A stretch of DNA of 64,000 nt from an uncultured Lachnospiraceae bacterium (lineage in GTDB: Bacteria > Bacillota > Clostridia > Lachnospirales > Lachnospiraceae). The DNA lies in contig CANRMA010000014.1 of NCBI GenBank assembly GCA_947631625.1, forward strand, positions 1-64,000, read 5' to 3'. The notes beneath the pieces are model-generated. The model did not search any database and had not been told where the DNA came from. It was given only the letters and a program-made list of their open reading frames with translations. A program made the translations under genes and the position numbers. Positions 32,830 to 42,628 of the stretch are shown one piece after another (the first letter of the stretch is position 1; every line of letters begins with the position of its first letter).

Positions 32830-34023
32830 ATGACCGGCTATAGCGTTGATGGCAGGCAGTTCCGCACACAGGCAGATTACAGAGCGGCGCTTAAGGACAA
32901 AGAACAGATAGATGCTATTAAAAGTAAAGTGAACATGCAGCAGCCGGGGGAAGTCCTGACTCTTTGGGGGGAACTTGCCGCCGGGAAATATGTGTTTAAG
33001 TCCATACTCGGAAATGATTTTAAAGACGAGATAAGCGATCTTGCCGAGAAATATAAGAAGCAGGGTTATACCAAAAGCAGCAGAATAAAAACTGCCGGGC
33101 GTAAAGCTGCTGCCGGGAACGCTAAAAAGATAAGCAAAAAGGAAAAAAAGTCCGGCAAAGCCGCCAAAAACAATAAAGAACACCCGATATCCATAGAAGA
33201 CTATGACGAAGACATGCAGAATGAGATAAGGGCGGCGCTCAAGCAAAATGAGCGTAAGAGAAAACTGCTCATAGCTTTATGCACGGTTATTGCGGCAGGG
33301 TGCTTCGGATATTATGGAGTATATTATTATTTTGCGGAAAGAACCCAGTCCGATTACAATAAACTTGCTGATCTCAAAGGAAGCAAGACATTGACTTCCC
33401 CGGGTGTTACGATACATTATGATGACGAAGATGACGTTGAACTTGAGGTGCTTGAAGAGTATGAGACTCTTTACAATAAAAATAAAAGACTGATTGGCTG
33501 GCTCAAGATCGATGATACCAATATAGACTATCCGGTCATGCAGACAACGGATAACGAATATTTTCTTGATCACAACTATGAGCAGGAATACGATAAAAAC
33601 GGCAGTCTTTTTCTTGATGCGGATTGTGACGTGGTTCACAGGAATACTAACCTTATAATATACGGACATCATATGAAATCCGGAAAGATGTTCGGAAACC
33701 TGAATAAATACAGCAGCCAGAGTTATTGCGAAGAACATTCCACTATTCAATTCGATACGATTTATGAAAAAGGCACATATCAGGTTATGTACGTATTCAG
33801 GTCAAAAATATACAACGAAGACGAAATAGTGTTTAAATATTATCAGTTTTTGGATGCGGCCTCCGAACAGGAATTTAATTCCAATATGCAGGAAATGGCG
33901 GCTATATCCCTGTATGATACAGGCGTCACTGCTTCCTACGGGGATGAACTTCTTACTTTATCCACATGTGATAATTCTGAAGAAGACGGGCGTTTTGTTG
34001 TTGTTGCCAAAAGAGTTGGATAA
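32830..34023 (+). CDS. srtB: Class B sortase with long cytoplasmic N-terminus
   Basis: This 397-residue protein has a Lys-rich cytoplasmic region of about 140 residues, one membrane anchor (KLLIALCTVIAAGCFGYYG, residues about 143-168), and a C-terminal sortase domain. The catalytic set is His280 in IYGHHMKSGKMFG, Cys380 in LTLSTCDN and Arg388 in EEDGRFVVVAKR. WLKIDDTNIDYPVMQ and NGSLFLD fit class B. It is larger than usual because of the N-terminal region. The next two genes encode surface proteins with PxTG signals; C. difficile SrtB also uses (S/P)PxTG. It probably anchors them to peptidoglycan. Confidence 0.93.
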   Translation: MTGYSVDGRQFRTQADYRAALKDKEQIDAIKSKVNMQQPGEVLTLWGELAAGKYVFKSILGNDFKDEISDLAEKYKKQGYTKSSRIKTAGRKAAAGNAKKISKKEKKSGKAAKNNKEHPISIEDYDEDMQNEIRAALKQNERKRKLLIALCTVIAAGCFGYYGVYYYFAERTQSDYNKLADLKGSKTLTSPGVTIHYDDEDDVELEVLEEYETLYNKNKRLIGWLKIDDTNIDYPVMQTTDNEYFLDHNYEQEYDKNGSLFLDADCDVVHRNTNLIIYGHHMKSGKMFGNLNKYSSQSYCEEHSTIQFDTIYEKGTYQVMYVFRSKIYNEDEIVFKYYQFLDAASEQEFNSNMQEMAAISLYDTGVTASYGDELLTLSTCDNSEEDGRFVVVAKRVG

Positions 34024-34123
34024 AAAACTTGCATATTTTTTCAGATATAGTAAAATAAAATTGTATGGAATTTAATTATAATATGAATAAAATACTAATA
34101 ATACCGGATCAAAATGACGATAT

Positions 34124-34175
34124 AATAATATAAATTATTTTATTTTTTTACATATTAATAATTTATATTATTTTT
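34124..34175 (+). terminator. AT-only hairpin terminator after sortase
   Basis: A 16-base arm at 34124-34139 pairs perfectly with 34157-34172 and runs into TTTTT. The stem is pure A-T, so it is a weak terminator; it also separates the sortase from the LRR gene. Confidence 0.6.
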
Positions 34176-34204
34176 GGCGTGTTTTATTCGGCCGTATATA
34201 CGGC
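34174..34204 (+). promoter_or_regulatory. Candidate promoter of the LRR genes with palindrome over -10
   Basis: TTGGCG (34174-34179) and TATACG (34197-34202) are 17 bases apart. A perfect 14-base palindrome GCCGTATATACGGC (34191-34204) covers the -10, as an operator would. No known regulator is assigned. Confidence 0.45.
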
Positions 34205-34282
34205 TTATTATGCGGCTTAAAGTGATCCGGCATGATCCCGGCTATAAGATAAATGTATATTGCTGCAGAAGGAGAGAGTGAT

Positions 34283-37200
34283 ATGTCTAAAAAAGCATCT
34301 GTAAACAGACCTAAAAAATCCAACAGGAGATTAAAAAGGAGCGTGAGGCGGAGTCTTGCGGCTGTTTTAATGATAACTGCTATAGGTGTTGCCGCCATAC
34401 CGGTGCCTGAGAACTATGCAGAGGATCTGGGCATGGAGGCGGATATGGAATATGACATATCCGGCGGCAAGAAAGATGTGCATGAAGATTTGGTATTTGT
34501 GGATGGTCAAGATGATCCGGAAAATAATACAATAAAACCTGCTGATGATGTGAAGCTGACGGATTCAATCGAATTAGACAGATATGTTGATAAAACTACT
34601 GAAGAACTGATAGAAGCTTTGAATGATCCTAATCCTAACAAAAAAGCTTATGCTTCTTATACAGTAACTAATGTTGACGGTTCTTATGACCTGTCATGGC
34701 AGTTTCTGTATTATACTACTAAACATGCTCAGAGTGCGGCGACCAGAGCAGTAATATGTAAATACAATAATGAATATATGGCTGATGAAGTTGAGCTTAA
34801 TATGTCTCCAATTACTAAATATTATACGTTGGAAAAGGATAAAGTGATAGAATGGTATGAGGGTACGATGGCAAGCAATATGTCATGGGATCCGACAAAG
34901 GAGATTGTATATACATATAATATGTATAATTTAAACCAGAAATTGGATGACAGTGAACAATGGTTCATAGATAATTATGATTCTAATAATTATCAAAATA
35001 AAATAACGGAGTTTGAGGCATATAAACAGGCATTGGAAGACGAAGATACAGCTGCCGGAGCGGTAGAACCCGGGGAATATAAGGTCAAACCTTCCGAAGT
35101 GCTGTATACTATTAAAGGCATAGTAAGCCAGAATATGATTGATTGTTATAGTCATTTTGACAATACATTTATAACACATCCGGGATATAAATGGGTTGAA
35201 GTGACGGATGATCGTCTGGATAAACCGGCTCCCCCAACAGGAGAAGAAGGAAACCGACAGACTGTTTTTGTAGCGCAGCATGAGAATCAGGCTGAAATAC
35301 CGGGTGAGTGTGATAAAAACGGTTTTATGATAGCTGAAGGCGGAAGGGCTGTAAATATCTGTGCCATCGGAGATAAAGCATTTAAAGGTGCAAGCAGAGT
35401 CAGAACGTTGGTTATTCCGAGCGCTATAAGTTATATAGGAGATGAAGCATTTGAGAATGCTACATTGGTAACTACCATAAATATTGGTAATGTTGAGCAT
35501 CTTGGAAATAGGGCATTCAATGGTTGCAGCCATCTTGAGTCCGTAACATTTGGTATCGGGCTTAAGGAGATAGGCGCGGAGTGCTTTAAGAATACTGCGC
35601 TAAGTTCAATTGTACTTCCTGATACAGTAGCGATTATCGGAGCCGGTGCATTTGCGGGATGCCGTCAGTTGACTACAGTTGATATAAGTGCCTGCAACGG
35701 TCTTAATGCAGGTTGTGATATAAGAAAATTTGCTTTTTATAACTGTACTGCTTTAAATGAGGTTAAAATGACCAGTCCTACCGAGATGATCGTTTCGATA
35801 GGAGAAGGTGCTTTTGCAGTATCTTCAGGTGGTAATCCCATTGATATTAAACTGCCTGATAATGTAAAAACAATTGGCGATTATATGTTTGCAGGCCGTG
35901 CAACACTAAAGTCGGTTACATTTCCCAAACAATATGGAACAGGCGCGGATGTGACGCTTCCGGAGAATATGTTCCATGGTTGCTCTAATCTGGAATATGT
36001 TGAATTTCCGGTTGACAGCAACAACCTTTATGTAGGAGGTTATGTAAATTTCCCAACATATGAAGACGAAGAAACGAGAGAAGAAAAAGTTAGTTTATTT
36101 ACAGATGTGGTAAATCCTGATTTTTATGTAAGAGGGCCTGAGCTTAAAAATCTTACAGATGTGGCTGACCCGCGTGAGGATACTTGGTCTGCTGTCACAT
36201 GGGTAAATGATTATGTTCCGTATGTATTTAAAAATTCGGTTGGAGTGGACTGTTATGAAGTTGCCATAGGTGGTTACCGATATCAGGCCAATGCCAATAA
36301 TGAACTTACATCGTGTGTGCTTGTGAAAGATAACCCAACCGGAGAACTTATTATACCTAGTAAAGTCGGACAGTATGATATTAAGAGCATAGTTCCGGGA
36401 TGTTTTGGAACGGAACCATATACTGATGAGGCTCAGAAACTTAGAGACTCAATTATAACAATCAAAATAGAGGATAATTCAATATCAACTATTGCAGACG
36501 GAGTATTCCAGGGCCTTCCGGAACTCAAGAAAGTTATTATCGGTAATTCTGTAACTGCAATAGGCAGCAATGCGTTTGCGGATTGCAAGAAACTTATAGA
36601 TGTAACTTTTAATACACCTGCAAATGGATATGAGAATTTTACTATTGGTGAAAATGCATTTAGGACCGGAAGCAGTGAACTTACTTTCCATGGCGATATA
36701 GTAAAAGGTTATGCGCCTTTTGATTGGGCCATGGCGCCTAATAATATGATCGATGCCACGACCGGTATGAGAGTTTGCTATAAGAGCCTTACTCCTACTT
36801 ATTTAACTGTGATGTATGACGCTAATACACAGATGGTCACATTACTTGATTATCCCAAGTATGATCAGATCGATGAGATTTTAAATGAAACTCATTCATT
36901 AGATATTGGTGATATGACATACGGCGAATGGATGGCTCAAAATTATTATAATTTGTACAGCAGCGCGGATTATGATTCATACAGAAATGCATTTGCGGAA
37001 GCATGGAAAAATGCGCCTGATAAGACAGAGGCAGAGGCCTTGTATGATTCTGAACTTTATGGACCTTGGGTAAATCCGGATTTTGTGAGAGACAGTAGCA
37101 GTTTTACTGCAAGCGCTGATGTCATTGACGTAAGCAACCGGGACGGAATTCTTGCAAAAACCGCAGACTTTTTCTTCAAACCTCTTATAGCAGAGGCTTA

Positions 37201-39784
37201 CGCCGGTGCGCGTCCGGAAGCATTTTATACGCACTTCCCTTATAGCGCGGAGAAGAATGCCGATTCAGACAATGTATATTTAACTTTGACGGAAGAGGAA
37301 AGAGGTCTTATCAATGCAGTCAGAAATATAGTTGTTCCCGATGGCGTAGATTCTATTGATGTTTACGGTTATATTAACGGTTCGGATGCCAATCGGCTGA
37401 ATGCAAGTACGTATTTGACTACAAAAATAGACGAAGATGTATACCGTATGTATACCAGTACCGCTTCGGCAGATTCTGATGATAAAGCAGACGTAGTTCC
37501 CGGACTTTTCAGCGGGGCATATAAGGATTATGCGTCGGGGTCTGATTATGAGGAATATACCAGAGGTAATGACAGAATAGAGTCTGTTACGTTAAACAGC
37601 GTTAAATCCCTGCCGGATCATGCTTTTGACAGCTGCGAGAAACTGAATACGGTTATAATAGGGGCGGATTGTGATGATATCGGAACAGTTCCCTTTAGAG
37701 GCTGCGCTAATTTAACGAATGTGAACTTTAACGGCAATCCTAAGTATATGGCTGAAAACGGAATTATTTATTCCAGAGATACGGCTTCCAATGTAGGTGA
37801 TGAGAGCAATTATGATGGTACCTATACTATTGAAGAATGCCTGTATGCAAGGGGCAAGAGCGGCGGCGTAGGCACTACGACCGTGCCGGACGCATCATAT
37901 AACGGAGGATCCGAGTCCGTCACCATAGGTAAAGTGCATGCGATCAGAGAAAGCGCATTTGAGGAATGTGCTAACGTTAATAATATATACTTAAATGATG
38001 CTCTTAATCTTACGGAGATTCCGTTAGACTGCTTCAGGAACTGCAGCAGCCTTAACAGGATATGGCTGCCGAGAACGGTAAATAATATCGAAGAAGGCGC
38101 TTTTGCATATGATAATAATCTGACTGAGCTCAGGATTCCCGGCAAAGAGGTATTTATTTCCGCAAGGGCATTTGTAAATGCTAAGGATTCAGGCAAAACA
38201 GTAAATACTACCGTATATACATATGAAGATTCTTCAGCCAGAAGATATGCTGACAAATATGGAAATGATTATCTTCTTGAGTATGCGGAGATACCTGCAG
38301 AATGGACTGTAGTTTTCCTTGATCCTGACGGAGCTCAGTTGGGCGATACTATATATAAGGAAGACGGAAGTTACCTGCAGCAGGATGAGATCCCTGCCGC
38401 GCCTGAAAAGGAAGGTTGGGTATTCCAGAAGTGGCTTGGAACAAATCAGGCTGAAGTAACGCAGCCCATCACTTCAGATGTAGTATTTATAGCTCAGGGA
38501 TATTCATCTAACGGAATGGTGGACGGAGTTCATTATACGGTTGATTTCTATGATCAGTTGGACGGTACTCTGATAGGAAATACGCAGTATGTATTACCGG
38601 GTGATGCGGCTATAGCTCCTCAGGCTCCTGCTCATGACGGATATACATTTGTTCAGTGGAGCAGTGAGGAATACTTAAATGTTCAGAGAAACTTAACGAT
38701 TTTGGCTATGTATAGCGGTTCCGGCACAGGTAACGGCAACGGAGACGGCGGCGGTAATGGCAATGGAAACGGCAACGGTAATGGCAACGGAAATGGCAAC
38801 GGCAGTGGCAATGGCAGTGGCAATGGTAACGGAAGCGCGGGCTCGACAACAGTTTCAGCTTCTTCAACCACAACATCCGTAACTTCTTCTTCGACTGCTA
38901 CCGGAAAGTATACGGTAACGGTTATAAACGGAAGCGGAAGCGGTACTTATGATGTGGGTTCGACCGTAATAATCGCTGCAAACACTCCGGCCTCAGGCAA
39001 GGTATTCAGTAAGTGGACCACTGATTCTGCAGGTGTAACATTGGCAAGTGTCAGCATGAGTGCGACTACGTTTGTGATGCCTGCAAGTAATGTGACCGTA
39101 ACAGCTAATTATATAGACGGAACGGGCGTAAACACAGTCGGCGGCACCGTAAATAATACCATTACCGGTAACAGAACGACCGGAACTACCGCAAGTAATA
39201 ATGACGGTAATACAAGAGTTGACATAACTAAACCCGGTATTTCCAATAAAGATCTTGCCACAGCCAATGTAAACGGTTCTCCGGATAACTTTGTAGTTAA
39301 GATATCCGAAACGAACGAAGCTACGCAGGCGGTAATAAATGCATTGACCAATAAATACGGCGATATGGGAAGTATTTTATATTATGCCATGGATATAAGC
39401 CTGTATGATTCAACGGGTACCGTAAAGATCACGGATACTACCGGCCTGTCGGTTGACATAACTATTCCGATCCCTGATGCGCTGACAGTCTTTGGCGGTA
39501 ATAATATGGCCGGAGCAGTAGTTGCAGGTGATCAGTTGGAAGACTTGAACGAGAGATTTACAACAATTAACGGTGTGCCGTGTATAAGCTTTACGGCTAC
39601 GCATTTTTCACCGTATACGGTTTATGTGGATACTCAGAACCTGTCGGAAGGTATGTTGGATGTGACTCCTAAGACGGGAGATCCGATACATCCGAAGTGG
39701 TTTTTGTCGATCGGTCTTGCATGTTTATCTGTCATTCTTTTCATGAAGAAAGACAAGAAACCGGTTAAAGTAAAGGCGGCATAG
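34283..39784 (+). CDS. Giant BspA-like LRR surface protein with PKTG sorting signal
   Basis: The start at ATG 34283 follows GGAGAG. The 1833-residue protein has an N-terminal signal (RRSLAAVLMITAIGVAAIPV), a unique domain to about 330, many LRR_5 (BspA-like) repeats such as IGDKAFKGASRVRTLVIPS and IGDEAFENATLVTTINIG, and a second unique region around 850-1000. More LRR_5 units follow, then two InlB-type beta repeats (about 1350-1470), a (Gly-Asn)n linker (38726-38840), a bacterial repeat domain, and the tail PKTGDPIHPKWFL plus a hydrophobic segment and KKDKK. It is likely secreted and anchored by the upstream sortase. Ligand unknown. Confidence 0.92.
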   Translation: MSKKASVNRPKKSNRRLKRSVRRSLAAVLMITAIGVAAIPVPENYAEDLGMEADMEYDISGGKKDVHEDLVFVDGQDDPENNTIKPADDVKLTDSIELDRYVDKTTEELIEALNDPNPNKKAYASYTVTNVDGSYDLSWQFLYYTTKHAQSAATRAVICKYNNEYMADEVELNMSPITKYYTLEKDKVIEWYEGTMASNMSWDPTKEIVYTYNMYNLNQKLDDSEQWFIDNYDSNNYQNKITEFEAYKQALEDEDTAAGAVEPGEYKVKPSEVLYTIKGIVSQNMIDCYSHFDNTFITHPGYKWVEVTDDRLDKPAPPTGEEGNRQTVFVAQHENQAEIPGECDKNGFMIAEGGRAVNICAIGDKAFKGASRVRTLVIPSAISYIGDEAFENATLVTTINIGNVEHLGNRAFNGCSHLESVTFGIGLKEIGAECFKNTALSSIVLPDTVAIIGAGAFAGCRQLTTVDISACNGLNAGCDIRKFAFYNCTALNEVKMTSPTEMIVSIGEGAFAVSSGGNPIDIKLPDNVKTIGDYMFAGRATLKSVTFPKQYGTGADVTLPENMFHGCSNLEYVEFPVDSNNLYVGGYVNFPTYEDEETREEKVSLFTDVVNPDFYVRGPELKNLTDVADPREDTWSAVTWVNDYVPYVFKNSVGVDCYEVAIGGYRYQANANNELTSCVLVKDNPTGELIIPSKVGQYDIKSIVPGCFGTEPYTDEAQKLRDSIITIKIEDNSISTIADGVFQGLPELKKVIIGNSVTAIGSNAFADCKKLIDVTFNTPANGYENFTIGENAFRTGSSELTFHGDIVKGYAPFDWAMAPNNMIDATTGMRVCYKSLTPTYLTVMYDANTQMVTLLDYPKYDQIDEILNETHSLDIGDMTYGEWMAQNYYNLYSSADYDSYRNAFAEAWKNAPDKTEAEALYDSELYGPWVNPDFVRDSSSFTASADVIDVSNRDGILAKTADFFFKPLIAEAYAGARPEAFYTHFPYSAEKNADSDNVYLTLTEEERGLINAVRNIVVPDGVDSIDVYGYINGSDANRLNASTYLTTKIDEDVYRMYTSTASADSDDKADVVPGLFSGAYKDYASGSDYEEYTRGNDRIESVTLNSVKSLPDHAFDSCEKLNTVIIGADCDDIGTVPFRGCANLTNVNFNGNPKYMAENGIIYSRDTASNVGDESNYDGTYTIEECLYARGKSGGVGTTTVPDASYNGGSESVTIGKVHAIRESAFEECANVNNIYLNDALNLTEIPLDCFRNCSSLNRIWLPRTVNNIEEGAFAYDNNLTELRIPGKEVFISARAFVNAKDSGKTVNTTVYTYEDSSARRYADKYGNDYLLEYAEIPAEWTVVFLDPDGAQLGDTIYKEDGSYLQQDEIPAAPEKEGWVFQKWLGTNQAEVTQPITSDVVFIAQGYSSNGMVDGVHYTVDFYDQLDGTLIGNTQYVLPGDAAIAPQAPAHDGYTFVQWSSEEYLNVQRNLTILAMYSGSGTGNGNGDGGGNGNGNGNGNGNGNGNGSGNGSGNGNGSAGSTTVSASSTTTSVTSSSTATGKYTVTVINGSGSGTYDVGSTVIIAANTPASGKVFSKWTTDSAGVTLASVSMSATTFVMPASNVTVTANYIDGTGVNTVGGTVNNTITGNRTTGTTASNNDGNTRVDITKPGISNKDLATANVNGSPDNFVVKISETNEATQAVINALTNKYGDMGSILYYAMDISLYDSTGTVKITDTTGLSVDITIPIPDALTVFGGNNMAGAVVAGDQLEDLNERFTTINGVPCISFTATHFSPYTVYVDTQNLSEGMLDVTPKTGDPIHPKWFLSIGLACLSVILFMKKDKKPVKVKAA
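38726..38840 (+). repeat. Gly-Asn coding minisatellite
   Basis: Six-base units of the type GGYAAY encode a Gly-Asn linker of roughly 38 residues with a few Asp, Ser and Gly changes. It separates the InlB-type repeats from the wall-proximal domains. Synonymous variation in the third base shows it is not a fresh expansion. Confidence 0.85.
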
Positions 39785-39811
39785 TTTTTTATACTTCCTT
39801 GGGAGATGCCT

Positions 39812-42568
39812 ATGGGAAAGAAGATCAGAAAAGCGGTCGGCGCGGTCTTAATGGCTCTTGCGATCGCGATTACACAGATTCCTGTATCAGATGTGGAGGC
39901 GGTTGATACCGCTTCCGGATCTGATTTCCAGATGGATGGAACTACATTGGTAAAATATAAAGGCACGTCTTCGGACGTGTCTATTGGTGATTCCGTAAAA
40001 TATATAGAAGCGGAAGCTTTTGCGGACAATGATAATATTAAAAGGATATCTTTTGGCAAAGAGCTTATCGGCATAGGCGAGGGCGCTTTTAAAGGCTGCA
40101 ATAATCTTACCACGGTAAGTATGCCTGATTCGGTTGAATATATAGATAATGCTGCATTTGCGGATTGTCCGTCGCTTACCGATGTGAGGATAGGCACAGG
40201 TCTTGAATCGCTTGGAAACGGTGTTTTTGCCGGAGATATTAATTTGCAGACGGTAAAAATAAGCAGCGGTAATCCTGAACTGACCTGCATAGACGGGGCA
40301 ATATACAGTAAAGAGGACAATGATGTCCTTTATGCCGTGCTTTCCGGAAGAAATTCCACGGTATATGACATGCCTATGTCAGTAAAAGAGATAAGACCGT
40401 ATGCATTCTGGGGTGACAGGCTTCTTAAAGAAGTGAATATAAGCGGCAATGCAGGGGAAATATCGGCTTATGCCTTTTCCAACTGCCGCAGCCTGAGATA
40501 TGTTAATATACCCTATTCGGTAACTAAGATAAATCTCAAAGCTTTTGAAAATTGCGTTAGCCTTCGTAAGATCACGATCCCTATATCCGTAAGCTCGATC
40601 CACAGTACGGCTTTTGACGGCTGCACCAGATTGACGATTGATGCGGTTGACGGCAGTACGGCGAAGGAATTCGCGGACAGTCTTGTGCTTGAGGATATAA
40701 ATGTATCGGAGTATGAGGATACGTCGATAGATACAATAACAGATGTTATTGAAGAGGTGAATGACGCCAAAAACGAAGATACCGTAGACGGCATAGATAA
40801 TTATTATAATGAAGTTACTCATATGAGCCCATTGGAAGATGATGATGATGAAACGGTAAAGGGCAGGTCTAAGATAATAGGCAGTCAGGCATTTGTATTC
40901 GTGGATAACGCGAGCGCAACCGTTAATTCCGGGGCAGATACGCCTAATGTCATAGATGGCGTTACTTATGGTGAGACCGGAGAGACGATCGCAAGCATTT
41001 CGGGAAATAATGACGTTAAGGGAGGCTCTTTCCCTAAGTATACCATCGTAGATGATAAGATAATTGCGCAACAGGCGTATTATAATGATGAACGTACCGA
41101 TATTGAGATACCCGGTACTATAACGGAAATCTCTGATTTTGCGTTTGCAAGGTCGGCAGTGGAGTCTGCGATACTTCCGGAAGGGCTTGAAGAGATTGGT
41201 TATGCGGCCTTTTATCACTGCAATTCATTGACTAATGTAGTCATTCCGGCTTCCGTTAAAGAGATCGGTCCATATGCGTTTGATAAGACTCCCTGGCTTT
41301 CTGACTGGAAGCAGAGCGGCACGGAAGATTTCCTGATCGTGGGAGACGGTATCTTACTGGCTTATCGCGGCGCGGGCGGTGGAAGCGGCGCGGATGATGG
41401 CGTAACCGGCATGGGTGGTACGGTTGCGATTCCTGATGGAGTCAGGTCCATAGGCGCCGGCGCATTTTCGGGGCATGGCGATATTGTTAAGGTTGTGATT
41501 CCGGCTTCTGTAGAAATAATAGGAGAAGGCGCGTTTGAAGATTGTTCTTCGCTTGCGGAAATTGAAGGCGGAGATGGTATTAAGGAGATAAGGGACAGGG
41601 CTTTTGCAGGCTGCGCCTTAAGCGATATAAAGATTCCAGCTTCTGTAGAAAAAATAGGCTTAAGGGCGTTTGACGAATCTGATTCCGTTAAAAATTCATT
41701 AACCGGAAAAGTGGTTTTTGAAGGCAGTTCTCTCCCGGAGATATCATACTGTGCTTCTTCGGGGAAATTGTATAATGATGGATACAGGGGGCTTGTTTTT
41801 AACGGCGTAAGCACTGCCGTTGTGCCAAAGAATACAGGCAGCATGGACGGGACTGTTTTGGATGATAAGTTGTATGGTTTCAGAGGCAATGTGGAATCTG
41901 CGGACGGAAGTCATATAGCGACCGTATCGGATACGGATGATTCAGGAAATATAAGCGGCGTAGCCGTGAATATCAGTAGTGATTCGATATCTGATGGCGC
42001 TGCATATGCCAATATAGACGGAGCGGAAAAAGGTTATATGCTTAATATCGCGGATAGCGACGAGGCAGGGAGTCTTATTTTAAATGCGTATAGGAAACTG
42101 TATGGAAACAATACTCCTGCAAATATAAAAGCGTATGATATAACTTTATATGAGGCAGATACAATGATACCGATAACATCTTTAGGCAAGCAGAGTATGG
42201 AGATCAGTATTCCGATACCGGACGGCATAACACAGGATGATCTGCATGTGGTATGTCTGGATAAGGACGGGCAGCTTGAGGAAGTTGATGCCCGGATCGC
42301 GACCGTGGACGGTTTTGACTGTCTTACATTTAAAGCAAGTCATTTTTCGCCATACGGTGTATATAATTATGGGTCGGGAGCTGCAGGAGGCAATTCGGTT
42401 ACGGTTTCAAACGGCAAGGCAGTATTTACGAGTCTGTCGTCCGATAAAGACGATTCTCCGGATACCGGTGATAACAGTATCCATCCTAAGTGGTTTTTGG
42501 GAGCCGGACTTTTGTTTACAGGTCTTGCATTGTTTTTCTATCGGGGCAGAAGACGTATTAAATTATAG
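39812..42568 (+). CDS. Second BspA-like LRR surface protein with PDTG sorting signal
   Basis: I choose ATG 39812 (TTGGGAG seven bases upstream) over ATG 39806, which abuts the site. The 918-residue protein has a signal peptide (AVGAVLMALAIAITQIPVSDVEA), LRR_5 repeats in two blocks (about 45-270 and 420-620; IGEGAFKGCNNLTTVSMP, IGYAAFYHCNSLTNVVIPA) and an acidic linker between them. The C-terminal beta domain resembles that of the preceding protein (MEISIPIPDGITQDDL, KASHFSPYGVY). It ends SPDTGDNSIHPKWFL, a hydrophobic helix and RGRRR. It lies 27 bases behind the giant LRR gene and shares its sorting signal, so both are likely substrates of the sortase. Confidence 0.92.
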   Translation: MGKKIRKAVGAVLMALAIAITQIPVSDVEAVDTASGSDFQMDGTTLVKYKGTSSDVSIGDSVKYIEAEAFADNDNIKRISFGKELIGIGEGAFKGCNNLTTVSMPDSVEYIDNAAFADCPSLTDVRIGTGLESLGNGVFAGDINLQTVKISSGNPELTCIDGAIYSKEDNDVLYAVLSGRNSTVYDMPMSVKEIRPYAFWGDRLLKEVNISGNAGEISAYAFSNCRSLRYVNIPYSVTKINLKAFENCVSLRKITIPISVSSIHSTAFDGCTRLTIDAVDGSTAKEFADSLVLEDINVSEYEDTSIDTITDVIEEVNDAKNEDTVDGIDNYYNEVTHMSPLEDDDDETVKGRSKIIGSQAFVFVDNASATVNSGADTPNVIDGVTYGETGETIASISGNNDVKGGSFPKYTIVDDKIIAQQAYYNDERTDIEIPGTITEISDFAFARSAVESAILPEGLEEIGYAAFYHCNSLTNVVIPASVKEIGPYAFDKTPWLSDWKQSGTEDFLIVGDGILLAYRGAGGGSGADDGVTGMGGTVAIPDGVRSIGAGAFSGHGDIVKVVIPASVEIIGEGAFEDCSSLAEIEGGDGIKEIRDRAFAGCALSDIKIPASVEKIGLRAFDESDSVKNSLTGKVVFEGSSLPEISYCASSGKLYNDGYRGLVFNGVSTAVVPKNTGSMDGTVLDDKLYGFRGNVESADGSHIATVSDTDDSGNISGVAVNISSDSISDGAAYANIDGAEKGYMLNIADSDEAGSLILNAYRKLYGNNTPANIKAYDITLYEADTMIPITSLGKQSMEISIPIPDGITQDDLHVVCLDKDGQLEEVDARIATVDGFDCLTFKASHFSPYGVYNYGSGAAGGNSVTVSNGKAVFTSLSSDKDDSPDTGDNSIHPKWFLGAGLLFTGLALFFYRGRRRIKL

Positions 42569-42585
42569 AATAAATAGCACAAAAT

Positions 42586-42627
42586 AAAACTCCCGGCATA
42601 AGATTAAGTAAAAAGCCGGGAGTTTTT
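42586..42627 (+). terminator. Terminator whose 3' arm carries the next gene's ribosome-binding site
   Basis: AAAACTCCCGGC (42586-42597) pairs perfectly with GCCGGGAGTTTT (42615-42626) and ends in a T-run. GGGAG at 42618-42622 is also the Shine-Dalgarno of the subtilase ATG at 42629. In read-through RNA the site would be hidden in the stem. Confidence 0.85.
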
Positions 42628-42628
42628 A

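Noticed and set aside
38683..38871. Antisense Pro/Leu-repeat frame
   Set aside because: It is the complement of the Gly-Asn linker of the LRR protein.
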